From an uncultured Chlorobiaceae bacterium (GTDB lineage Bacteria; Bacteroidota; Chlorobiia; Chlorobiales; Chlorobiaceae), in NCBI GenBank assembly GCA_903882665.1, contig CAIRXW010000014.1, positions 62,001 to 126,000 on the forward strand: 64,000 bases of DNA, given 5' to 3'. The position numbers and the translations under genes were made by a program. Below are positions 40,316 to 52,622 of this stretch, in pieces (position 1 is the stretch's first letter; the number at the start of each line of letters is the position of its first letter). The notes under the pieces were generated by a model. It saw only the letters and a program-made list of their open reading frames with translations. It did no database searches and was not told the origin of the DNA.

Positions 40316-43300
40316 ATGATATTTTCACAGGGAGCATCGCCCTTAAAAGGTGAGTTTTCAAGAATAAAGTTTAGTATTGCATCACCTGAAAGCATTCTTG
40401 CCCATTCCAGGGGAGAGGTACTGAAGCCAGAGACAATAAACTACCGCACGTTCAAACCTGAGCGGGACGGTCTGATGTGCGAAAAAATTTTTGGTCCCAC
40501 AAAGGATTGGGAGTGTTACTGCGGTAAATACAAGCGCGTTCGCTATAAAGGGATTATATGCGACCGTTGCGGTGTAGAGGTTACAACCAAGAATGTCCGC
40601 AGGGAGCGTATGGGCCATATTGCCCTTGCTGTTCCTGTGGTGCATACCTGGTTTTTCCGTTCAGTTCCAAGCAAGATCGGCGCATTACTTGACCTTTCAA
40701 CCAAGGAACTCGAGCGTATCATCTATTATGAAGTCTATGTTGTCATCAACCCCGGTGAACCTGGTGAAAAACAGGGGATCAAGAAGCTTGACCGTTTGAC
40801 TGAAGAGCAGTATTTCCAGATTATCACGGAGTATGAGGATAATCAGGATCTTGAGGATTCAGATTCGGACAAGTTTGTTGCTAAAATGGGCGGTGAAGCC
40901 ATTCACATGCTGCTCAAGAATATTGATCTTGATGCATCCGCGATACACTTGCGCAAGGTGCTCAAAGAGAGCAACTCGGAACAGAAAAGAGCCGATGCGC
41001 TGAAACGGCTTAAGGTCGTAGAAGCCTTCAGAAAGAGTTATGAGCCACACAAGAAAACCCGGAAAAAGCCCCAGGGGCTCTTTCCGGAGGATGAGCTTCC
41101 GGAGCCCTATGTCTATGAAGGCAACAAGCCGGAATATATGGTGATGGAAGTTGTGCCGGTTATTCCACCGGAACTTCGTCCGCTTGTGCCTCTTGAAGGT
41201 GGCCGGTTTGCCACCTCGGATCTCAATGATCTCTACCGCAGGGTGATCATCCGTAACAACCGGCTGAAAAAGCTGATTGATATTCGCGCCCCGGAGGTCA
41301 TTCTGAGAAACGAGAAAAGAATGCTTCAGGAGGCGGTTGACGCCCTGTTCGATAACTCACGCAAGGCCAACGCGGTCAAGACCGGTGAGTCCAACAGACC
41401 ACTTAAATCGCTTTCTGATGCGCTGAAAGGCAAACAGGGACGATTCCGTCAGAACCTGCTGGGCAAGAGGGTCGATTACTCTGGCCGTTCGGTTATTGTG
41501 GTTGGTCCGGAATTGAAGCTGCATGAGTGTGGTCTGCCGAAAAGCATGGCTATTGAGCTCTTTCAGCCCTTTGTTATCCGCCGTCTTGTTGATCGTGGTA
41601 TAGCAAAGTCCGTTAAATCTGCCAAGAAGCTTATTGATAAAAAAGACCCGATTGTCTGGGATGTTCTTGAGAAGGTCATTGATGGCCGGCCGGTGCTGCT
41701 TAACCGGGCGCCAACGCTTCACCGCCTCGGTATACAGGCGTTCCAGCCGCTCTTGATTGAAGGCAAGGCTATCCAGATTCATCCGCTGGTCTGTACGGCT
41801 TTCAACGCTGACTTTGATGGTGACCAGATGGCTGTTCATATTCCTCTGTCGCAGGAAGCGCAGCTTGAAGCCTCACTGCTCATGCTTTCGTCCCATAACC
41901 TTATTCTGCCTCAGTCTGGCAAGCCGGTAACGGTTCCTTCTCAGGACATGGTACTCGGCATGTATTATCTGACCAAGTCGCGCTCTGGAGATTTTGGTGA
42001 GGCGCAGATATTCTACAGTCCGGAAGATGTGCTTATCGCATACAATGAAGAGCGTGTTGGCTTGCATGCCCAAATTTTTATCCAGTACGGCGGCGAAATT
42101 GACCAGAAATTTGACTCGCTGCGAGTCCTTGATACGATGGCTGGTCTGTCGCCGGAAAAGTCGGCCTGGCTGAAATCGCAGATTGAGAAAAAGGCCATTT
42201 TGCTTACGACCGTTGGCAGAGTGATCTTTAACCAGCATGTGCCGAAAAAAATAGGCTTTATCAATCGGGTTATTGACAAGAAAGTTGCAAAGGAGCTTAT
42301 CGGGCGACTGAGCAGTGAGGTTGGTAATGTCGAAACAGCCAAATTCCTTGACAACATCAAGGAGGTCGGTTTCCATTATGCGATGAAGGGCGGTCTTTCG
42401 GTTGGTCTTTCCGATGCCATTGTGCCTGAAACCAAAGCCAGGCATATCAAGAGTGCGCAACGAGACAGTACCAAGGTTGTCAAAGAGTATAACCGTGGTA
42501 CCCTTACCGACAATGAACGCTACAATCAGATTGTTGATGTCTGGCAGAAAACGTCGAATATTGTTGCTGAAGAGTCATACCAGAAGCTGAAAAAAGATCG
42601 TGATGGTTTTAATCCGCTTTATATGATGCTTGATTCCGGAGCCCGTGGTTCCAGAGAGCAGGTACGTCAGTTGACCGGTATGAGGGGTCTTATTGCCCGT
42701 CCGCAGAAATCCATGTCGGGCCAGCCGGGTGAAATTATTGAAAACCCGATTATCTCGAACCTCAAGGAGGGACTTACGGTTCTTGAGTACTTTATTTCAA
42801 CGCATGGTGCGCGTAAGGGTCTTTCCGATACATCGCTGAAAACAGCCGATGCCGGTTATCTTACCAGGCGACTCCATGATGTTGCGCAGGATGTCATTGT
42901 TACCATTGATGATTGTGGAACCACGCGAGGCCTCTATGTTCACCGAAATATTGAGGAAGAGACCAGCGGCCAGATCAAGTTCCGTGAAAAAATCAAGGGA
43001 CGCGTTGCGGCCCGTGAAATCTACGATACCCTGAACAACAAGGTTATTGTCAATTCCGGAGAGATTATTACCGAAGAACTTGCCGAGCTGATTCAGGAGA
43101 CGGCTGGTGTTGAAGAGGCAGAGATCCGTTCAGTTCTGACCTGTGAATCCAAAATAGGCATCTGTTCGAGATGTTATGGAACAAACCTATCGGTACATCA
43201 ACTCGTTGAAATCGGCGAAGCGGTCGGTGTTATTGCGGCCCAGTCTATTGGAGAACCTGGAACGCAGTTGACGCTCCGTACCTTCCACCAGGGTGGCGCG

Positions 43301-44812
43301 GCACAGGGTGGTATTACCGAAACTGAGACCAAGGCCTTTTATGATGGTCAGATTCAGTTTGAGGATATCAAAAGCGTTGAGCATACGGCCATTAATGAGG
43401 ATGGTGTTGCCGATCTGAGGATCATCATTATTCAGAAAAACGGCAAGATCAATATTGCCGATCCTGAATCCGGAAAGATATTGAAACGCTACATTGTGCC
43501 GCATGGCGCTCACCTTCATTGCAAACACGGCTCCCTGATCAAAAAAGACCAGGTGATGTTCAGCAGTGAGCCCAACAGCACGCAGATTATAGCTGAGTTG
43601 CCTGGTATCGTCAAGTTTGCCGATATTGAAAAGGGTATAACCTACAAGGAAGAGGTTGATCCCCAGACCGGTTTTTCCCAGCATACCATTATCAACTGGC
43701 GTTCCAAACTGAGAGCTACCGAAACAAGGGAGCCGAGGTTGATGATTATTGATGCGAGCGGCGAGGTGAGAAAGACCTATCCGGTCCCGATCAAGTCAAA
43801 TCTTTATGTTGAAGATGGACAGAAGGTTGAGCCCGGCGATATTATGGCCAAAGTACCCAGAAACCTTGATCGTGTCGGTGGTGATATTACCGCCGGTCTG
43901 CCAAAGGTCACTGAGCTTTTTGAAGCCCGTATTCCTACTGATCCGGCAATTGTTACTGAAATTGATGGTTATGTCAGTTTTGGCTCACAGCGCAGAAGCA
44001 GCAAGGAGGTCAAGGTAAAAAACGATTTTGGTGAAGAGAAGATCTACTATGTCCAGGTTGGCAAACATGTACTTGCCAATGAGGGCGATGAAGTCAAGGC
44101 TGGCGACCCGCTGACCGATGGTGCGGTCTCACCGCAGGATATCCTGCGTATTCAGGGCCCCAATGCCGTGCAGCAGTATCTTGTCAACGAGATTCAGAAG
44201 GTTTACCAGATCAATGCGGGTGTCGAAATCAACGACAAGCATCTTGAGGTTATTGTGCGCCAGATGCTTCAGAAAGTGAGGGTCGAAGAGCCTGGTGACA
44301 CCGATCTGCTGCCTGGTGACTTGATTGACCGGAGCGCCTTTGTTGAATCAAACCATGGTATTGCTGAAAAGGTACGCATTACCGAAAAAGGCGATGCCCC
44401 GGCAAGAATTCAGGATAGTCAGCTTCACAAGGTACGCGATATTACCAAGCTGAATCGTGAGCTTCGCAAGAACAGCAAAAATATGATTGCCTTTGAGCCT
44501 GCCCTGCAGGCAACATCGCATCCGGTACTGCTTGGCATCACCAGTGCTGCGCTTCAGACTGAGAGCGTGATCTCTGCAGCATCGTTCCAGGAGACCACAA
44601 AGGTGTTGACTGATGCGGCCGTTGCCGGAAAGGTTGACTATCTTGCAGGTCTGAAAGAAAACGTGATTGTCGGCAAGCTTATTCCTGCCGGTACAGGATT
44701 AAAGAGATACAAAACCATTAAGCTGACTGGTGAAGGCCAGGAAAGTTCTCCTGCTGATGATCGCGCTGCTGATCAACCAGCAACCCGCGAAGGTTTTGCC
44801 AATGAGCGATAG
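40316..44812 (+). CDS. rpoC: RNA polymerase beta' subunit
   Basis: About 1498 aa. The N-terminal zinc ribbon has [19 protein letters not shown], the catalytic magnesium loop reads [12 protein letters not shown], and the second zinc site includes [13 protein letters not shown]. The trigger loop and bridge helix region ([18 protein letters not shown]) is present. The length is larger than E. coli RpoC (1407 aa), reflecting a lineage-specific insertion in the C-terminal half. The ATG at 40316 is chosen over a TTG six bases before it. Ends the cluster with a terminator. Confidence 0.97.
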   Translation: MIFSQGASPLKGEFSRIKFSIASPESILAHSRGEVLKPETINYRTFKPERDGLMCEKIFGPTKDWECYCGKYKRVRYKGIICDRCGVEVTTKNVRRERMGHIALAVPVVHTWFFRSVPSKIGALLDLSTKELERIIYYEVYVVINPGEPGEKQGIKKLDRLTEEQYFQIITEYEDNQDLEDSDSDKFVAKMGGEAIHMLLKNIDLDASAIHLRKVLKESNSEQKRADALKRLKVVEAFRKSYEPHKKTRKKPQGLFPEDELPEPYVYEGNKPEYMVMEVVPVIPPELRPLVPLEGGRFATSDLNDLYRRVIIRNNRLKKLIDIRAPEVILRNEKRMLQEAVDALFDNSRKANAVKTGESNRPLKSLSDALKGKQGRFRQNLLGKRVDYSGRSVIVVGPELKLHECGLPKSMAIELFQPFVIRRLVDRGIAKSVKSAKKLIDKKDPIVWDVLEKVIDGRPVLLNRAPTLHRLGIQAFQPLLIEGKAIQIHPLVCTAFNADFDGDQMAVHIPLSQEAQLEASLLMLSSHNLILPQSGKPVTVPSQDMVLGMYYLTKSRSGDFGEAQIFYSPEDVLIAYNEERVGLHAQIFIQYGGEIDQKFDSLRVLDTMAGLSPEKSAWLKSQIEKKAILLTTVGRVIFNQHVPKKIGFINRVIDKKVAKELIGRLSSEVGNVETAKFLDNIKEVGFHYAMKGGLSVGLSDAIVPETKARHIKSAQRDSTKVVKEYNRGTLTDNERYNQIVDVWQKTSNIVAEESYQKLKKDRDGFNPLYMMLDSGARGSREQVRQLTGMRGLIARPQKSMSGQPGEIIENPIISNLKEGLTVLEYFISTHGARKGLSDTSLKTADAGYLTRRLHDVAQDVIVTIDDCGTTRGLYVHRNIEEETSGQIKFREKIKGRVAAREIYDTLNNKVIVNSGEIITEELAELIQETAGVEEAEIRSVLTCESKIGICSRCYGTNLSVHQLVEIGEAVGVIAAQSIGEPGTQLTLRTFHQGGAAQGGITETETKAFYDGQIQFEDIKSVEHTAINEDGVADLRIIIIQKNGKINIADPESGKILKRYIVPHGAHLHCKHGSLIKKDQVMFSSEPNSTQIIAELPGIVKFADIEKGITYKEEVDPQTGFSQHTIINWRSKLRATETREPRLMIIDASGEVRKTYPVPIKSNLYVEDGQKVEPGDIMAKVPRNLDRVGGDITAGLPKVTELFEARIPTDPAIVTEIDGYVSFGSQRRSSKEVKVKNDFGEEKIYYVQVGKHVLANEGDEVKAGDPLTDGAVSPQDILRIQGPNAVQQYLVNEIQKVYQINAGVEINDKHLEVIVRQMLQKVRVEEPGDTDLLPGDLIDRSAFVESNHGIAEKVRITEKGDAPARIQDSQLHKVRDITKLNRELRKNSKNMIAFEPALQATSHPVLLGITSAALQTESVISAASFQETTKVLTDAAVAGKVDYLAGLKENVIVGKLIPAGTGLKRYKTIKLTGEGQESSPADDRAADQPATREGFANER

Positions 44813-44840
44813 CCTGCATGGTCAGAACAGATGAAACAAA

Positions 44841-44870
44841 AAAAAGGGAGACTCCGGCGTCTCCCTTTTT
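44841..44870. terminator. Bidirectional terminator between rpoC and accC
   Basis: AAAAAGGGAGAC (44841-44852) and GTCTCCCTTTTT (44859-44870) form a perfect 12-bp stem with a 6-base loop. A-rich and T-rich flanks on both sides let it stop transcription from either direction. Confidence 0.92.
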
Positions 44871-44874
44871 TTTG

Positions 44875-46218
44875 TTACTTTTTTTCAAACCTGAAGGTTT
44901 CAAGAAACCCGGTATCGAAATCACCGCTCTGAAAAACAGGAGAGTGCATCACCTGTTTATGGAAAGGAATGGTGGTTTTTACCCCGACGACAATGAATTC
45001 ATCAAGCGCACGCGACATTCTTGCAATGGCCTCATCCCGTGTATGCGCGGTGACGATAAGCTTGGCAATCATGGAGTCGTAGTTTGACGGCACGACATAA
45101 CTCGCATAAGCATGTGAATCAACCCTGACTCCGTGACCACCCGGCGTGTGGAAGACGGTAAGCTGTCCCGGAGAGGGACGGAACATGTGTTCAGGATCTT
45201 CAGCATTAATGCGGCATTCAATCGAGTGGCCCCTTGGTGTAAAGGTTCGACCTTCGAGTGATTCCCCGGCAGCAGCAAGAATCTGTTCCTTGACGATATC
45301 GACATCATAGCGCTCTTCGGTGACCGGATGCTCAACCTGAATACGCGTATTCATCTCCATGAAGTAGAACTCACGGTGTTTGTCGAGCAGGAACTCGATG
45401 GTGCCGGCACCCTCATAGTTGATTGCGCTGGCAGCGGCTACAGCGGCATCACCCATTTTTTTTCTCAGTGCATCATCAACGGCTGGAGAAGGGGTCTCCT
45501 CAATAAGCTTCTGGTGTCGTCTCTGGACGGTGCAGTCTCGCTCTCCCAGGTGGAGGGTGTGGCCATGCTGGTCAGAGAGTATCTGGATTTCAACATGACG
45601 CGGGTTCTCAAGATATTTCTCTATATAAACACCGCTATTGCCGAAAGCCTGCTCAGCCTCGCTGCGGGCAGTGTTCAGAGCCTTATCCAGTTGGCTCTCC
45701 TCCGTGACGACACGCATTCCCTTTCCGCCGCCGCCTGCTGTTGGCTTGATGATAACCGGATAGCCTGTTTTTTTTGCCGTATCAATAGCCTGTTTCAGAT
45801 CAGTCACCAGCCCTGGACTTCCAGGCACAACGGGCACACCTGCAGCAATCATGGTGGCTTTGGCGGTGTTTTTGTCACCCATCTGGTTGATCATTCTGGC
45901 TGTCGGGCCAATAAACTTGATGTTGGCCGACTCACACACCTCAGCAAAGTCAGCATTTTCAGCCAGAAATCCGTACCCTGGATGAATGGCATCAGCATTG
46001 GTTACCTCTGCTGCAGCGATGATGCGGGGAATGTTAAGATAACTCTCTCTTGATAAAGCCGGTCCAATACAGACAGCTTCATCGGCGTATTTAACATGGA
46101 TAGATTCAGCATCAACTGTAGAGTATACAGCAACCGTGCTGATTCCCATTTCGCGGCAGGTCTGCATAATACGCAAGGCAATTTCACCGCGATTTGCAAC
46201 AAGTATTTTCTTGAACAA
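44875..46218 (-). CDS. accC: Biotin carboxylase subunit of acetyl-CoA carboxylase
   Basis: 447 aa. ATP-dependent carboxylation of biotin on AccB, the first half of malonyl-CoA formation. It has the ATP-grasp glycine loop [10 protein letters not shown], the N-terminal [14 protein letters not shown], and the catalytic [14 protein letters not shown]. It lies 20 bases after accB in a leftward efp-accB-accC run; the carboxyltransferase alpha gene accA is nearby on the other strand. Confidence 0.96.
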   Translation of the reverse strand: MFKKILVANRGEIALRIMQTCREMGISTVAVYSTVDAESIHVKYADEAVCIGPALSRESYLNIPRIIAAAEVTNADAIHPGYGFLAENADFAEVCESANIKFIGPTARMINQMGDKNTAKATMIAAGVPVVPGSPGLVTDLKQAIDTAKKTGYPVIIKPTAGGGGKGMRVVTEESQLDKALNTARSEAEQAFGNSGVYIEKYLENPRHVEIQILSDQHGHTLHLGERDCTVQRRHQKLIEETPSPAVDDALRKKMGDAAVAAASAINYEGAGTIEFLLDKHREFYFMEMNTRIQVEHPVTEERYDVDIVKEQILAAAGESLEGRTFTPRGHSIECRINAEDPEHMFRPSPGQLTVFHTPGGHGVRVDSHAYASYVVPSNYDSMIAKLIVTAHTRDEAIARMSRALDEFIVVGVKTTIPFHKQVMHSPVFQSGDFDTGFLETFRFEKK

Positions 46219-46238
46219 GGTTTTTCTCTGATGAATGT

Positions 46239-46694
46239 TTATGGTTTAATCCGGAACAGTGGCTGATCATATTCGACCGCCTGTCCGTTTTCAACAAGAA
46301 TCTCAACAATTGTTCCAGAAACCTCTGCTTCAATTTCATTCATCAGTTTCATGGCTTCGATAATACAGAGAACATCTCCTTTTTTAATGGTGTCGTTGAT
46401 GGCAACAAAGGGTGGAGAATCCGGGGAGGATGACTGATAGAACGTTCCTACGATTGGCGAGCGTGACTCGACAAGATTGGACAGCGCTTCACTCTTTACC
46501 GGTGACGGTGCAGCATAAGAGGCCTGGGGAATGGCTTGCAGGGCAGGCACTGCTGTTACGGGAGCAAGAGTGGACTGTGCTGCAGAAGAACGCCTCAGGA
46601 TAATTTTGAATCCGTCCTTCTCCTCAATGATGGTTTCCTGAAGATCTGAGCTATTGACGATGTCAATGAGCTGCCTGATTTCGTTAAAGTCCAT
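46239..46694 (-). CDS. accB: Biotin carboxyl carrier protein of acetyl-CoA carboxylase
   Basis: 151 aa. The biotinylation site is EAMKLMNE with the target lysine at its centre. The C-terminal barrel and the Ala/Pro-rich flexible linker (about residues 35-70) are typical. The N-terminal [15 protein letters not shown] helix matches AccB. Co-transcribed between efp and accC. Confidence 0.95.
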   Translation of the reverse strand: MDFNEIRQLIDIVNSSDLQETIIEEKDGFKIILRRSSAAQSTLAPVTAVPALQAIPQASYAAPSPVKSEALSNLVESRSPIVGTFYQSSSPDSPPFVAINDTIKKGDVLCIIEAMKLMNEIEAEVSGTIVEILVENGQAVEYDQPLFRIKP

Positions 46695-46748
46695 GATAAT
46701 GTTAACTTGGTTTATGAGCGTTCGTCTTGATACATCGTGTTGAAGCAG

Positions 46749-47315
46749 TTATTTTTTCACTCTTTCGATATATTCGCCAGTTCGGGTGTCGACACGAATA
46801 ATACTTCCAGTCTGGATAAACATCGGGACGCTGACCTCCGTTCCAGTTTCAACTATTGCCGGTTTCGTTCCGCTGGTCGCCCTGTCATCCTTGGATGCGG
46901 GGCTGGTTTCAATCACCTCAACTTCAACAAATGTAGGGAGTTCAACACCAAGAATAGAGCCGTCGTCAGAGAAGACAATCGTTACCATGATTCCATCCTT
47001 GACAAAGCGGGATGAAGAGCCTATTGCCACCTCTGGTACATTAATCTGGTCAAACGTTTCATTATCCATCATGACGAAGTCACTTCCGTCCCGGTACAGA
47101 TACTGATATTGTTTTCTCTCGGTAATGATGACATCAACTGATTCTGTGGCACTGAAGCGGTACTCTACATTCCTGCCGGATTTCAGGTTTCTCATGTTCG
47201 CCTGGTAAAAGGCCCGCAGGTTTCCCGGTGTGCGGTGCATAAGACTTTCGATACTGTGAGGTTCTCCTTTAAAGCGGATAATTGAACCTTTCGACACGTT
47301 ACTGATTGAAATCAT
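46749..47315 (-). CDS. efp: Elongation factor P
   Basis: 188 aa from the ATG at 47315; the frame extends 40 codons further without homology. It has the three-barrel EF-P layout ending in the signature [29 protein letters not shown] stimulates peptide bonds at polyproline. The tip of domain I reads RTPGNLRAF: Asn32 occupies the place of E. coli Lys34 (PGKGQAF), the residue that carries beta-lysylation, or arginine rhamnosylation in other bacteria. The Asn codon is AAC and was checked in the DNA. This protein is therefore probably not modified by EpmA/EarP. Confidence 0.95.
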   Translation of the reverse strand: MISISNVSKGSIIRFKGEPHSIESLMHRTPGNLRAFYQANMRNLKSGRNVEYRFSATESVDVIITERKQYQYLYRDGSDFVMMDNETFDQINVPEVAIGSSSRFVKDGIMVTIVFSDDGSILGVELPTFVEVEVIETSPASKDDRATSGTKPAIVETGTEVSVPMFIQTGSIIRVDTRTGEYIERVKK

Positions 47316-47543
47316 AAGCCGGATAAAAAATGGTCTTATACAAGTCACAGGGTTTCCCCCTGTCACGAAAACTTGAATATAACACAGTGTCGGACGAATA
47401 CAAAGTGCCGTGAAATCAAACAAGGATAAAGGCAAAAAGCAATTGCATGTTTGTCACCTACTGTTTAAATTGAAAAATGAAGGGTATACCGTATTCGGAA
47501 ATTTTTATACTTCAATTTCAATAACAATAAGCAAATACCTCAT

Positions 47544-47813
47544 ATGTCAAAAGCTGAGTTAGTTGAGAAAATTGCCGACCAGGCAAAACTGACCAAAGTA
47601 GATGCCGAGCGTGCTCTCAATGCCTTTATCGGTGTTGTTACAGCGTCGTTGAAGGATGGCGACGATGTCACTCTTGTGGGCTTCGGAACATTTGCCGTTG
47701 GAAAAAGAGCTGAAAGGTCAGGGCGGAACCCTCAGACTGGCGAAGCGATTACCATTGCCGCAAAAAATGTTGTCAAATTCAAACCAGGGAAAGCGTTGAG
47801 GGATGGGATCTGA
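47544..47813 (+). CDS. hup: DNA-binding protein HU
   Basis: 89-aa nucleoid protein with the HU/IHF signature [28 protein letters not shown] and the helical N-terminus [28 protein letters not shown]. It dimerises and bends DNA non-specifically. It is divergent from efp, and its terminator precedes accA. Confidence 0.95.
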   Translation: MSKAELVEKIADQAKLTKVDAERALNAFIGVVTASLKDGDDVTLVGFGTFAVGKRAERSGRNPQTGEAITIAAKNVVKFKPGKALRDGI

Positions 47814-47848
47814 GGTAGATTCTGACGATCTGAATGTTGCTTTCTTTT

Positions 47849-47887
47849 AAAGTCCATCATGAGCTTTTTGCTTGGTGGACTTTTTTT
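47849..47887 (+). terminator. Intrinsic terminator after hup
   Basis: AAAGTCCATC (47849-47858) pairs with GGTGGACTTT (47874-47883) with one G-T pair, followed by a T-run (TTTTTTT within 47881-47887). Confidence 0.82.
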
Positions 47888-47907
47888 ATCACTCATATTG
47901 CCGCACT

Positions 47908-48915
47908 ATGGCCACGAAAGTTGTCCTTGATTTTGAAAAGCCACTGTTTGAGCTTGAAGCCAAACTCAGCGAAATGCGTCAGTGCCTCAGGAGCAGCACG
48001 AGGGAGCAGTCTCAGTCCGAAACTGAAATGCTTAACCACGACATAGAGGCACTGGAACTGAAAGTCGATGCACTGCGCCGTTCGATTTATAAAAATCTTA
48101 CCCGCTGGCAAAAAGTGCAGCTTGCCCGTCACCCGGCAAGACCCTATGCGCTTGACTATATTCACTTGATGACCAAAGAGTTTCTTGAACTCTCCGGAGA
48201 CCGTCATTTCAGTGATGACAAAGCCATTGTTGGAGGTTTTGCCTGTATTGAGGAGAGCTCGACAGGGTTTTCACAGCCAGTCATGATCATTGGCCATCAG
48301 AAAGGGCGTGATACCAAGTCCAATCTCTACCGCAATTTTGGCATGGCTCAGCCTGAAGGATATCGCAAGGCGCTCCGTTTGATGAAGCTTGCCGAAAAAT
48401 TCCGCAAACCGGTTATTACACTGATTGATACACCGGGTGCATTTCCAGGAATAGAGGCTGAGGAACGGGGGACTGCCGAGGCAATTGCCCGCAATCTCTT
48501 TGAAATGGCGAAGCTCACTGTTCCGGTAATCTGCGTGATTATCGGTGAAGGGGCAAGCGGGGGAGCCATCGGTATAGGCGTTGGTGACCGGATTCTTATG
48601 GCTGAAAATAGCTGGTATTCCGTTATCTCACCTGAAAGCTGTTCATCCATTCTCTGGAGAAGCTGGAACTATAAAGAGCAGGCGGCTGAAGCACTGCAAC
48701 TCACCGCAGTCGATCTTCTTGCGCAAGGAATTATTGACAGGATTGTTCCTGAACCACTCGGAGGTGCACACACTGATCCGGAAGCAATGGCTGCGACATT
48801 GAAGTGCATCTTGATTGAGGAATTGAAAACGATACTGTCGAAAGATCCAGCGAACCTCGTTCATGACCGGATTGAAAAGTTTTCAGCCATGGGCGCCTGG
48901 AAAGAAGAGGTATAG
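47908..48915 (+). CDS. accA: Acetyl-CoA carboxylase carboxyltransferase subunit alpha
   Basis: 335 aa from [12 protein letters not shown], the family N-terminus, 12 codons inside the longest frame. It transfers the carboxyl group from biotin to acetyl-CoA together with AccD. Conserved blocks include [47 protein letters not shown] and [13 protein letters not shown]. Ends at a strong terminator shared with korB. Confidence 0.95.
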   Translation: MATKVVLDFEKPLFELEAKLSEMRQCLRSSTREQSQSETEMLNHDIEALELKVDALRRSIYKNLTRWQKVQLARHPARPYALDYIHLMTKEFLELSGDRHFSDDKAIVGGFACIEESSTGFSQPVMIIGHQKGRDTKSNLYRNFGMAQPEGYRKALRLMKLAEKFRKPVITLIDTPGAFPGIEAEERGTAEAIARNLFEMAKLTVPVICVIIGEGASGGAIGIGVGDRILMAENSWYSVISPESCSSILWRSWNYKEQAAEALQLTAVDLLAQGIIDRIVPEPLGGAHTDPEAMAATLKCILIEELKTILSKDPANLVHDRIEKFSAMGAWKEEV

Positions 48916-48921
48916 ACGCGC

Positions 48922-48949
48922 AAAAAGCCGGCATAAGCGCCGGCTTTTT
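48922..48949. terminator. Bidirectional terminator between accA and korB
   Basis: AAAAAGCCGGC (48922-48932) pairs perfectly with GCCGGCTTTTT (48939-48949) around a 6-base loop. The A and T tracts make it active on both strands. Confidence 0.92.
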
Positions 48950-48971
48950 GGTGCAAACCGAGTACCCCTGT

Positions 48972-50003
48972 TTACTTGATTTCGTAGGAATTCTCTCCCT
49001 TGAGCAATTCCTCAAGCGTCCAGCATCCGTTTATCTGTGAATCCTTGATTTGCGCGGCAAGAGCATCTTCATAGGTTACTCTTTCCTCGGCATAGAAAAC
49101 ACCGAAAGGTCTCGGAAGAGACTCTTCATCAGCAAAGCGGGCAAGAATAGAAGCCTTGTTGATATCTCTTTCATCGTGAATCCAGAGGTCACTGGTGGAG
49201 AACTCCTCTTTATCGAGATCAACAACAACCGGCTTGAACCCGTCAAGCATGATTCCGCGGTTTTTGCCCTTTCCGAAAACAAGAGGCTTCTCATGTTCAA
49301 CATAGATGGTGTTATCGGCCTTCTTGTCGGGAGTGGCATAGGCTTCGAAAGCAGCATTATTGAAAATGGGACAGTTCTGATAAATCTCCACCAGCGAAGT
49401 TCCCCTGTGCATTGCAGCGCGATGCAGTATTGAACGCAGGAATTTGCCGTCACGATCAAACGCTCTTGCAAAGAAGGTGCCGCCGGAACCAATTGTCAGG
49501 GCTGCCGTATTGAACGGGTGATCGATGACGCCGGATGGCGAGGTCACGGTTCTTAAACCGATTTTCGATGTTGGAGAATACTGACCCTTCGTAAGGCCGT
49601 AAATTTCATTGTTGAAAAGCAGGACATTAAGGTCGGGGTTTCTTCTCAGGGTATGAATGAAATGGTTGCCGCCAATCGAGAGAGCATCGCCATCACCCGT
49701 TCCAACCCAGACGCTCAGATCCGGACGTGCAATTTTCAATCCGGTTGCCATGGGCAGCGCCCGACCGTGAATACCGTGAACGCCGTACGTTGCCAGGTAG
49801 TAGGGGAGACGCGATGAACATCCTATACCGGAGACAACGACGATATTTTCCGGTGCGACACCCAGCTCCGGCAAAAGTTGTTTCAGTTGCTGCAACACGG
49901 AGTGATCTCCGCATCCTGGACACCATTTTGGTTCCTGGTCGGAAGCAAAGTCCTTTGCAGTAAGAACCGGCAAGACTTTCATTGTTGTATCGTTATCGGT
50001 CAT
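48972..50003 (-). CDS. korB: 2-oxoglutarate:ferredoxin oxidoreductase subunit beta
   Basis: 343 aa TPP-binding subunit. [12 protein letters not shown] marks the N-terminus, and the TPP/metal motif [15 protein letters not shown] ends with [14 protein letters not shown]. In the reductive TCA cycle the complex fixes CO2 onto succinyl-CoA using reduced ferredoxin, fed here by the photosynthetic reaction centre. Its ATG overlaps the korA stop in an ATGA, so the two are translationally coupled. The pyruvate enzyme is the alternative, but the two-subunit KorAB length pattern favours 2-oxoglutarate. Confidence 0.9.
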   Translation of the reverse strand: MTDNDTTMKVLPVLTAKDFASDQEPKWCPGCGDHSVLQQLKQLLPELGVAPENIVVVSGIGCSSRLPYYLATYGVHGIHGRALPMATGLKIARPDLSVWVGTGDGDALSIGGNHFIHTLRRNPDLNVLLFNNEIYGLTKGQYSPTSKIGLRTVTSPSGVIDHPFNTAALTIGSGGTFFARAFDRDGKFLRSILHRAAMHRGTSLVEIYQNCPIFNNAAFEAYATPDKKADNTIYVEHEKPLVFGKGKNRGIMLDGFKPVVVDLDKEEFSTSDLWIHDERDINKASILARFADEESLPRPFGVFYAEERVTYEDALAAQIKDSQINGCWTLEELLKGENSYEIK

Positions 50004-51886
50004 GATTGAAGCTCCTTTAAAAGATCGGTGATTTTAGTCAGTATTTCCATCTCATTAAACGGTACACCCTGCACCTTGGTAAGACTTTCAGGGGCAATCA
50101 GGAAGGTATCCCGGATAATGTGGACAAGCTGCCCGTTATTCAATTCGGGGATGACCACCTGTTTATAGTTGCCGAGAATTTCAGCAAGGTTTTTCGGGAA
50201 CGGATGGATATAACGCAGGTGCGCATGAGCAACACTGTACCCCTGTTCGAGAGCCTGCTCAACCGCAGTTTTAATTGCTCCATAAGTTGAGCCCCATCCG
50301 AGAACAAGCAGGTCACCCTTGAGTGGACCATTATCGATACTCTGCAGCGGGATACTGTCAGCAATCCGTGCAATTTTTTCGGCACGCAACTTTGTCATGA
50401 GCTCATGATTTTCCGGGTCATGAGAGACATTGCCGGTTTCATGCTGCTTTTCAAGTCCGCCGATACGGTGTTCGAGCCCCCTGGTTCCCGGGATTGCCCA
50501 TGAGCGAACCTGACGCTCATCGCGTTTGTAGGGCAGGTAGGGAGCGTCTCCCGGCTCTCTTGCAGGCTGAAAACGGGGCTTGATCTCAGCAAGGTTATCC
50601 GGACTTTCAACTTTCCAGGGTTCTGAACTCAGTGCAAGATAGCCGTCAGAGAGGCAGATGACCGGTGTCATGTGCTCAACGGCAATTCTCGCAGCCTCAT
50701 AAGTCGCATAGAAGCAGTCAACGGGGGAGCAGGCGGCGATAACTGGCAGTGGTGCTTCGCCATGGCGACCATAGAGGGCCATGAAGAGGTCAGACTGCTC
50801 CGGCTTGGTTGGAAGGCCGGTTGATGGACCGCCCCGCTGCACATTGATGACAACCAATGGTATCTCAAGGATGACCGCCAGGCCGAGTGCTTCGGTTTTC
50901 AGCGCAAGTCCAGGACCGGAAGTATTTGTGGCGGCAAGTGCACCGCCATAAGCAGCACCGATGCTGCTGACGATGCCAGCAATTTCATCTTCAGCCTGAA
51001 AAGTCTTGACGCCATACTTTTTCTTTTTGGCAAGGGTTTGGAGAATCTCTGTTGCCGGTGTGATCGGGTATGAGCCGAGGAACAGTTCAAGGCCGGCTTT
51101 TTTTGAAGCAGCAGTCAATGCGATTGCACATGCTTCATTACCGGTAACCCGGCGGTAGATGCCGTGCTGTTTTTGCGGTGCAATATCGAAGCGTCCGAGG
51201 TTTGCAAAGAGTTCAGTTTCATCACCAAAGAAATAGCCTGCCTTCATCGCCTTGATGTTCGCTTCAGCCATCCAGATATTCTTCTGAAATTTGGCATTGA
51301 GTGTCTCCATCGTTCCCTCAAGCGGAAGGGTGTAGAGCCAGTAAAGCAAGCCCAGCACAAACATGTTTTTACAGCGGTCAATCTCCTTGCTGCTCAAGCC
51401 ACTCTCTTTAAGGGCTTCACGGGTGAGTTGCAGAATCGGCACAGGAAAAATAATATAGTTGTCGAGGGAGCCGTCATGAAGCGGATTTGCCCCTTCGGGA
51501 TAGCCCGCAAGCTTCAGATTTTTCTCATCGAACCCTTCTGTGCCAGCAATAATGATGCCGCCACGGTGGAGGTTTTTCAGATTTGCCTTCAGTGCCGCCG
51601 AGTTCATGGCGACCATGACATCAAATCGGGCACCAGGCGTATAGACAGGCTTACTGCTGAACTGGAGCTGAAATCCGGAGACGCCGGCAATGGTACCGGC
51701 AGGAGCCCTGATTTCAGAAGGAAAATTCGGAAATGTGTTCAGCTCTGTACCGTGAATCGCTACGGTATTGGCGAATTGAGTGCCGGTCAACTGCATGCCA
51801 TCACCGGAATCTCCTGCAAAAAGCACGGAAACACTGGTTTTTGATGTCACATTGACCTGTCTGGTTGTCTTTTTTGTATCAGTCAT
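50000..51886 (-). CDS. korA: 2-oxoglutarate:ferredoxin oxidoreductase subunit alpha (gamma-alpha fusion)
   Basis: 628 aa. The N-terminal 200 residues are the gamma domain ([16 protein letters not shown]), fused to the alpha domain, whose catalytic block includes [28 protein letters not shown] and [19 protein letters not shown], then [16 protein letters not shown]. This fused form is the usual KorA. It heads the leftward korA-korB operon and is central to autotrophic CO2 fixation. Confidence 0.92.
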   Translation of the reverse strand: MTDTKKTTRQVNVTSKTSVSVLFAGDSGDGMQLTGTQFANTVAIHGTELNTFPNFPSEIRAPAGTIAGVSGFQLQFSSKPVYTPGARFDVMVAMNSAALKANLKNLHRGGIIIAGTEGFDEKNLKLAGYPEGANPLHDGSLDNYIIFPVPILQLTREALKESGLSSKEIDRCKNMFVLGLLYWLYTLPLEGTMETLNAKFQKNIWMAEANIKAMKAGYFFGDETELFANLGRFDIAPQKQHGIYRRVTGNEACAIALTAASKKAGLELFLGSYPITPATEILQTLAKKKKYGVKTFQAEDEIAGIVSSIGAAYGGALAATNTSGPGLALKTEALGLAVILEIPLVVINVQRGGPSTGLPTKPEQSDLFMALYGRHGEAPLPVIAACSPVDCFYATYEAARIAVEHMTPVICLSDGYLALSSEPWKVESPDNLAEIKPRFQPAREPGDAPYLPYKRDERQVRSWAIPGTRGLEHRIGGLEKQHETGNVSHDPENHELMTKLRAEKIARIADSIPLQSIDNGPLKGDLLVLGWGSTYGAIKTAVEQALEQGYSVAHAHLRYIHPFPKNLAEILGNYKQVVIPELNNGQLVHIIRDTFLIAPESLTKVQGVPFNEMEILTKITDLLKELQS

Positions 51887-52055
51887 TGTTCCTGTTAATT
51901 ACTTTTCAGGGTTAGTAAACAGCAAGAAAATCCCCGTGTCAATGAACATCGCCGCACGGAGAGGTCATTGAGTTGTTATCTGGTGAAATGTACTATTGGA
52001 GGGTAAAGAGAAGACAAAAAAAAGAATACCACAGTCTTCCGCAAGAAAACAGTAT

Positions 52056-52111
52056 AAGAATTCTGTGAGGTTAAAACAAATTTTTCTCTGTTTTAACCGT
52101 CAGGAATTCTT
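52056..52111. repeat. 56-bp interrupted palindrome at the 3' end of a small gene
   Basis: An inner perfect 10-bp stem GGTTAAAACA/TGTTTTAACC (52069-52078 with 52089-52098) is flanked by an outer 8-bp pair AAGAATTC/GAATTCTT (52056-52063 with 52104-52111), with a 5x5 internal loop. It overlaps the stop codon of the leftward small gene. It could be that gene's 3' hairpin, but lacks a clear T-run on that strand. Confidence 0.6.
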
Positions 52112-52357
52112 CTCAATGACAATGTTGTTTTTTGTCACATAGGCCTGCCATACCTCCTCCTCGAGGATCGGACAATCAGGAGATAAATCACAGAAATCAC
52201 AGCGCTGTATGCCATAGATCTGCTCCATCCAGCAACCGGTTGTGCTTTTGGATACTTCATTGACATGATTGGGATTCGCCTTCATGATTCTGGCTGAAAT
52301 ATCCATAAGTTCCAGAATATCCTTTCGCCGTTGATGATGTTCTACTCCCCAACTCAT
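52100..52357 (-). CDS. Small cysteine-containing protein of unknown function
   Basis: 85 aa, not recognised. Start fixed by an AGGAG site 8-10 bases before the ATG. The C-terminal half holds four cysteines (GCWMEQIYGIQRCDFCDLSPDCPI: one single Cys, a CxxC, then Cys six residues on), a layout that could bind zinc or an Fe-S cluster. The N-terminal half is helical and charged (HHQRRKDILELMDISARIMK). No transmembrane or signal sequence. It stands between korA and alaS on its own and may be conserved in related green sulfur bacteria; I cannot test that. Confidence 0.65.
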   Translation of the reverse strand: MSWGVEHHQRRKDILELMDISARIMKANPNHVNEVSKSTTGCWMEQIYGIQRCDFCDLSPDCPILEEEVWQAYVTKNNIVIEKNS

Positions 52358-52622
52358 AACAGTGCTCCTGTTTTAATTCATAGAAAGGAGACGGGTGTCA
52401 ACACCCGAAGTTCAGCTCTCGCAATATAGTTTTTTTAAAAAGAAAATATTATATCAGCACTCTTCCCCACGAGTCCTTTTGAAGAAGGAGCCCTCCTGAC
52501 TTAAGGGAATAAAATTTAAGTTGGCAACAAGCTCTAAAAAAGAGTAACTTTAAAGCCGTGACAGGTTACCGTATGCAGGTGACCGGCATGGCGGAAAGCA
52601 TTGTAACAACAGAACAATCTCT

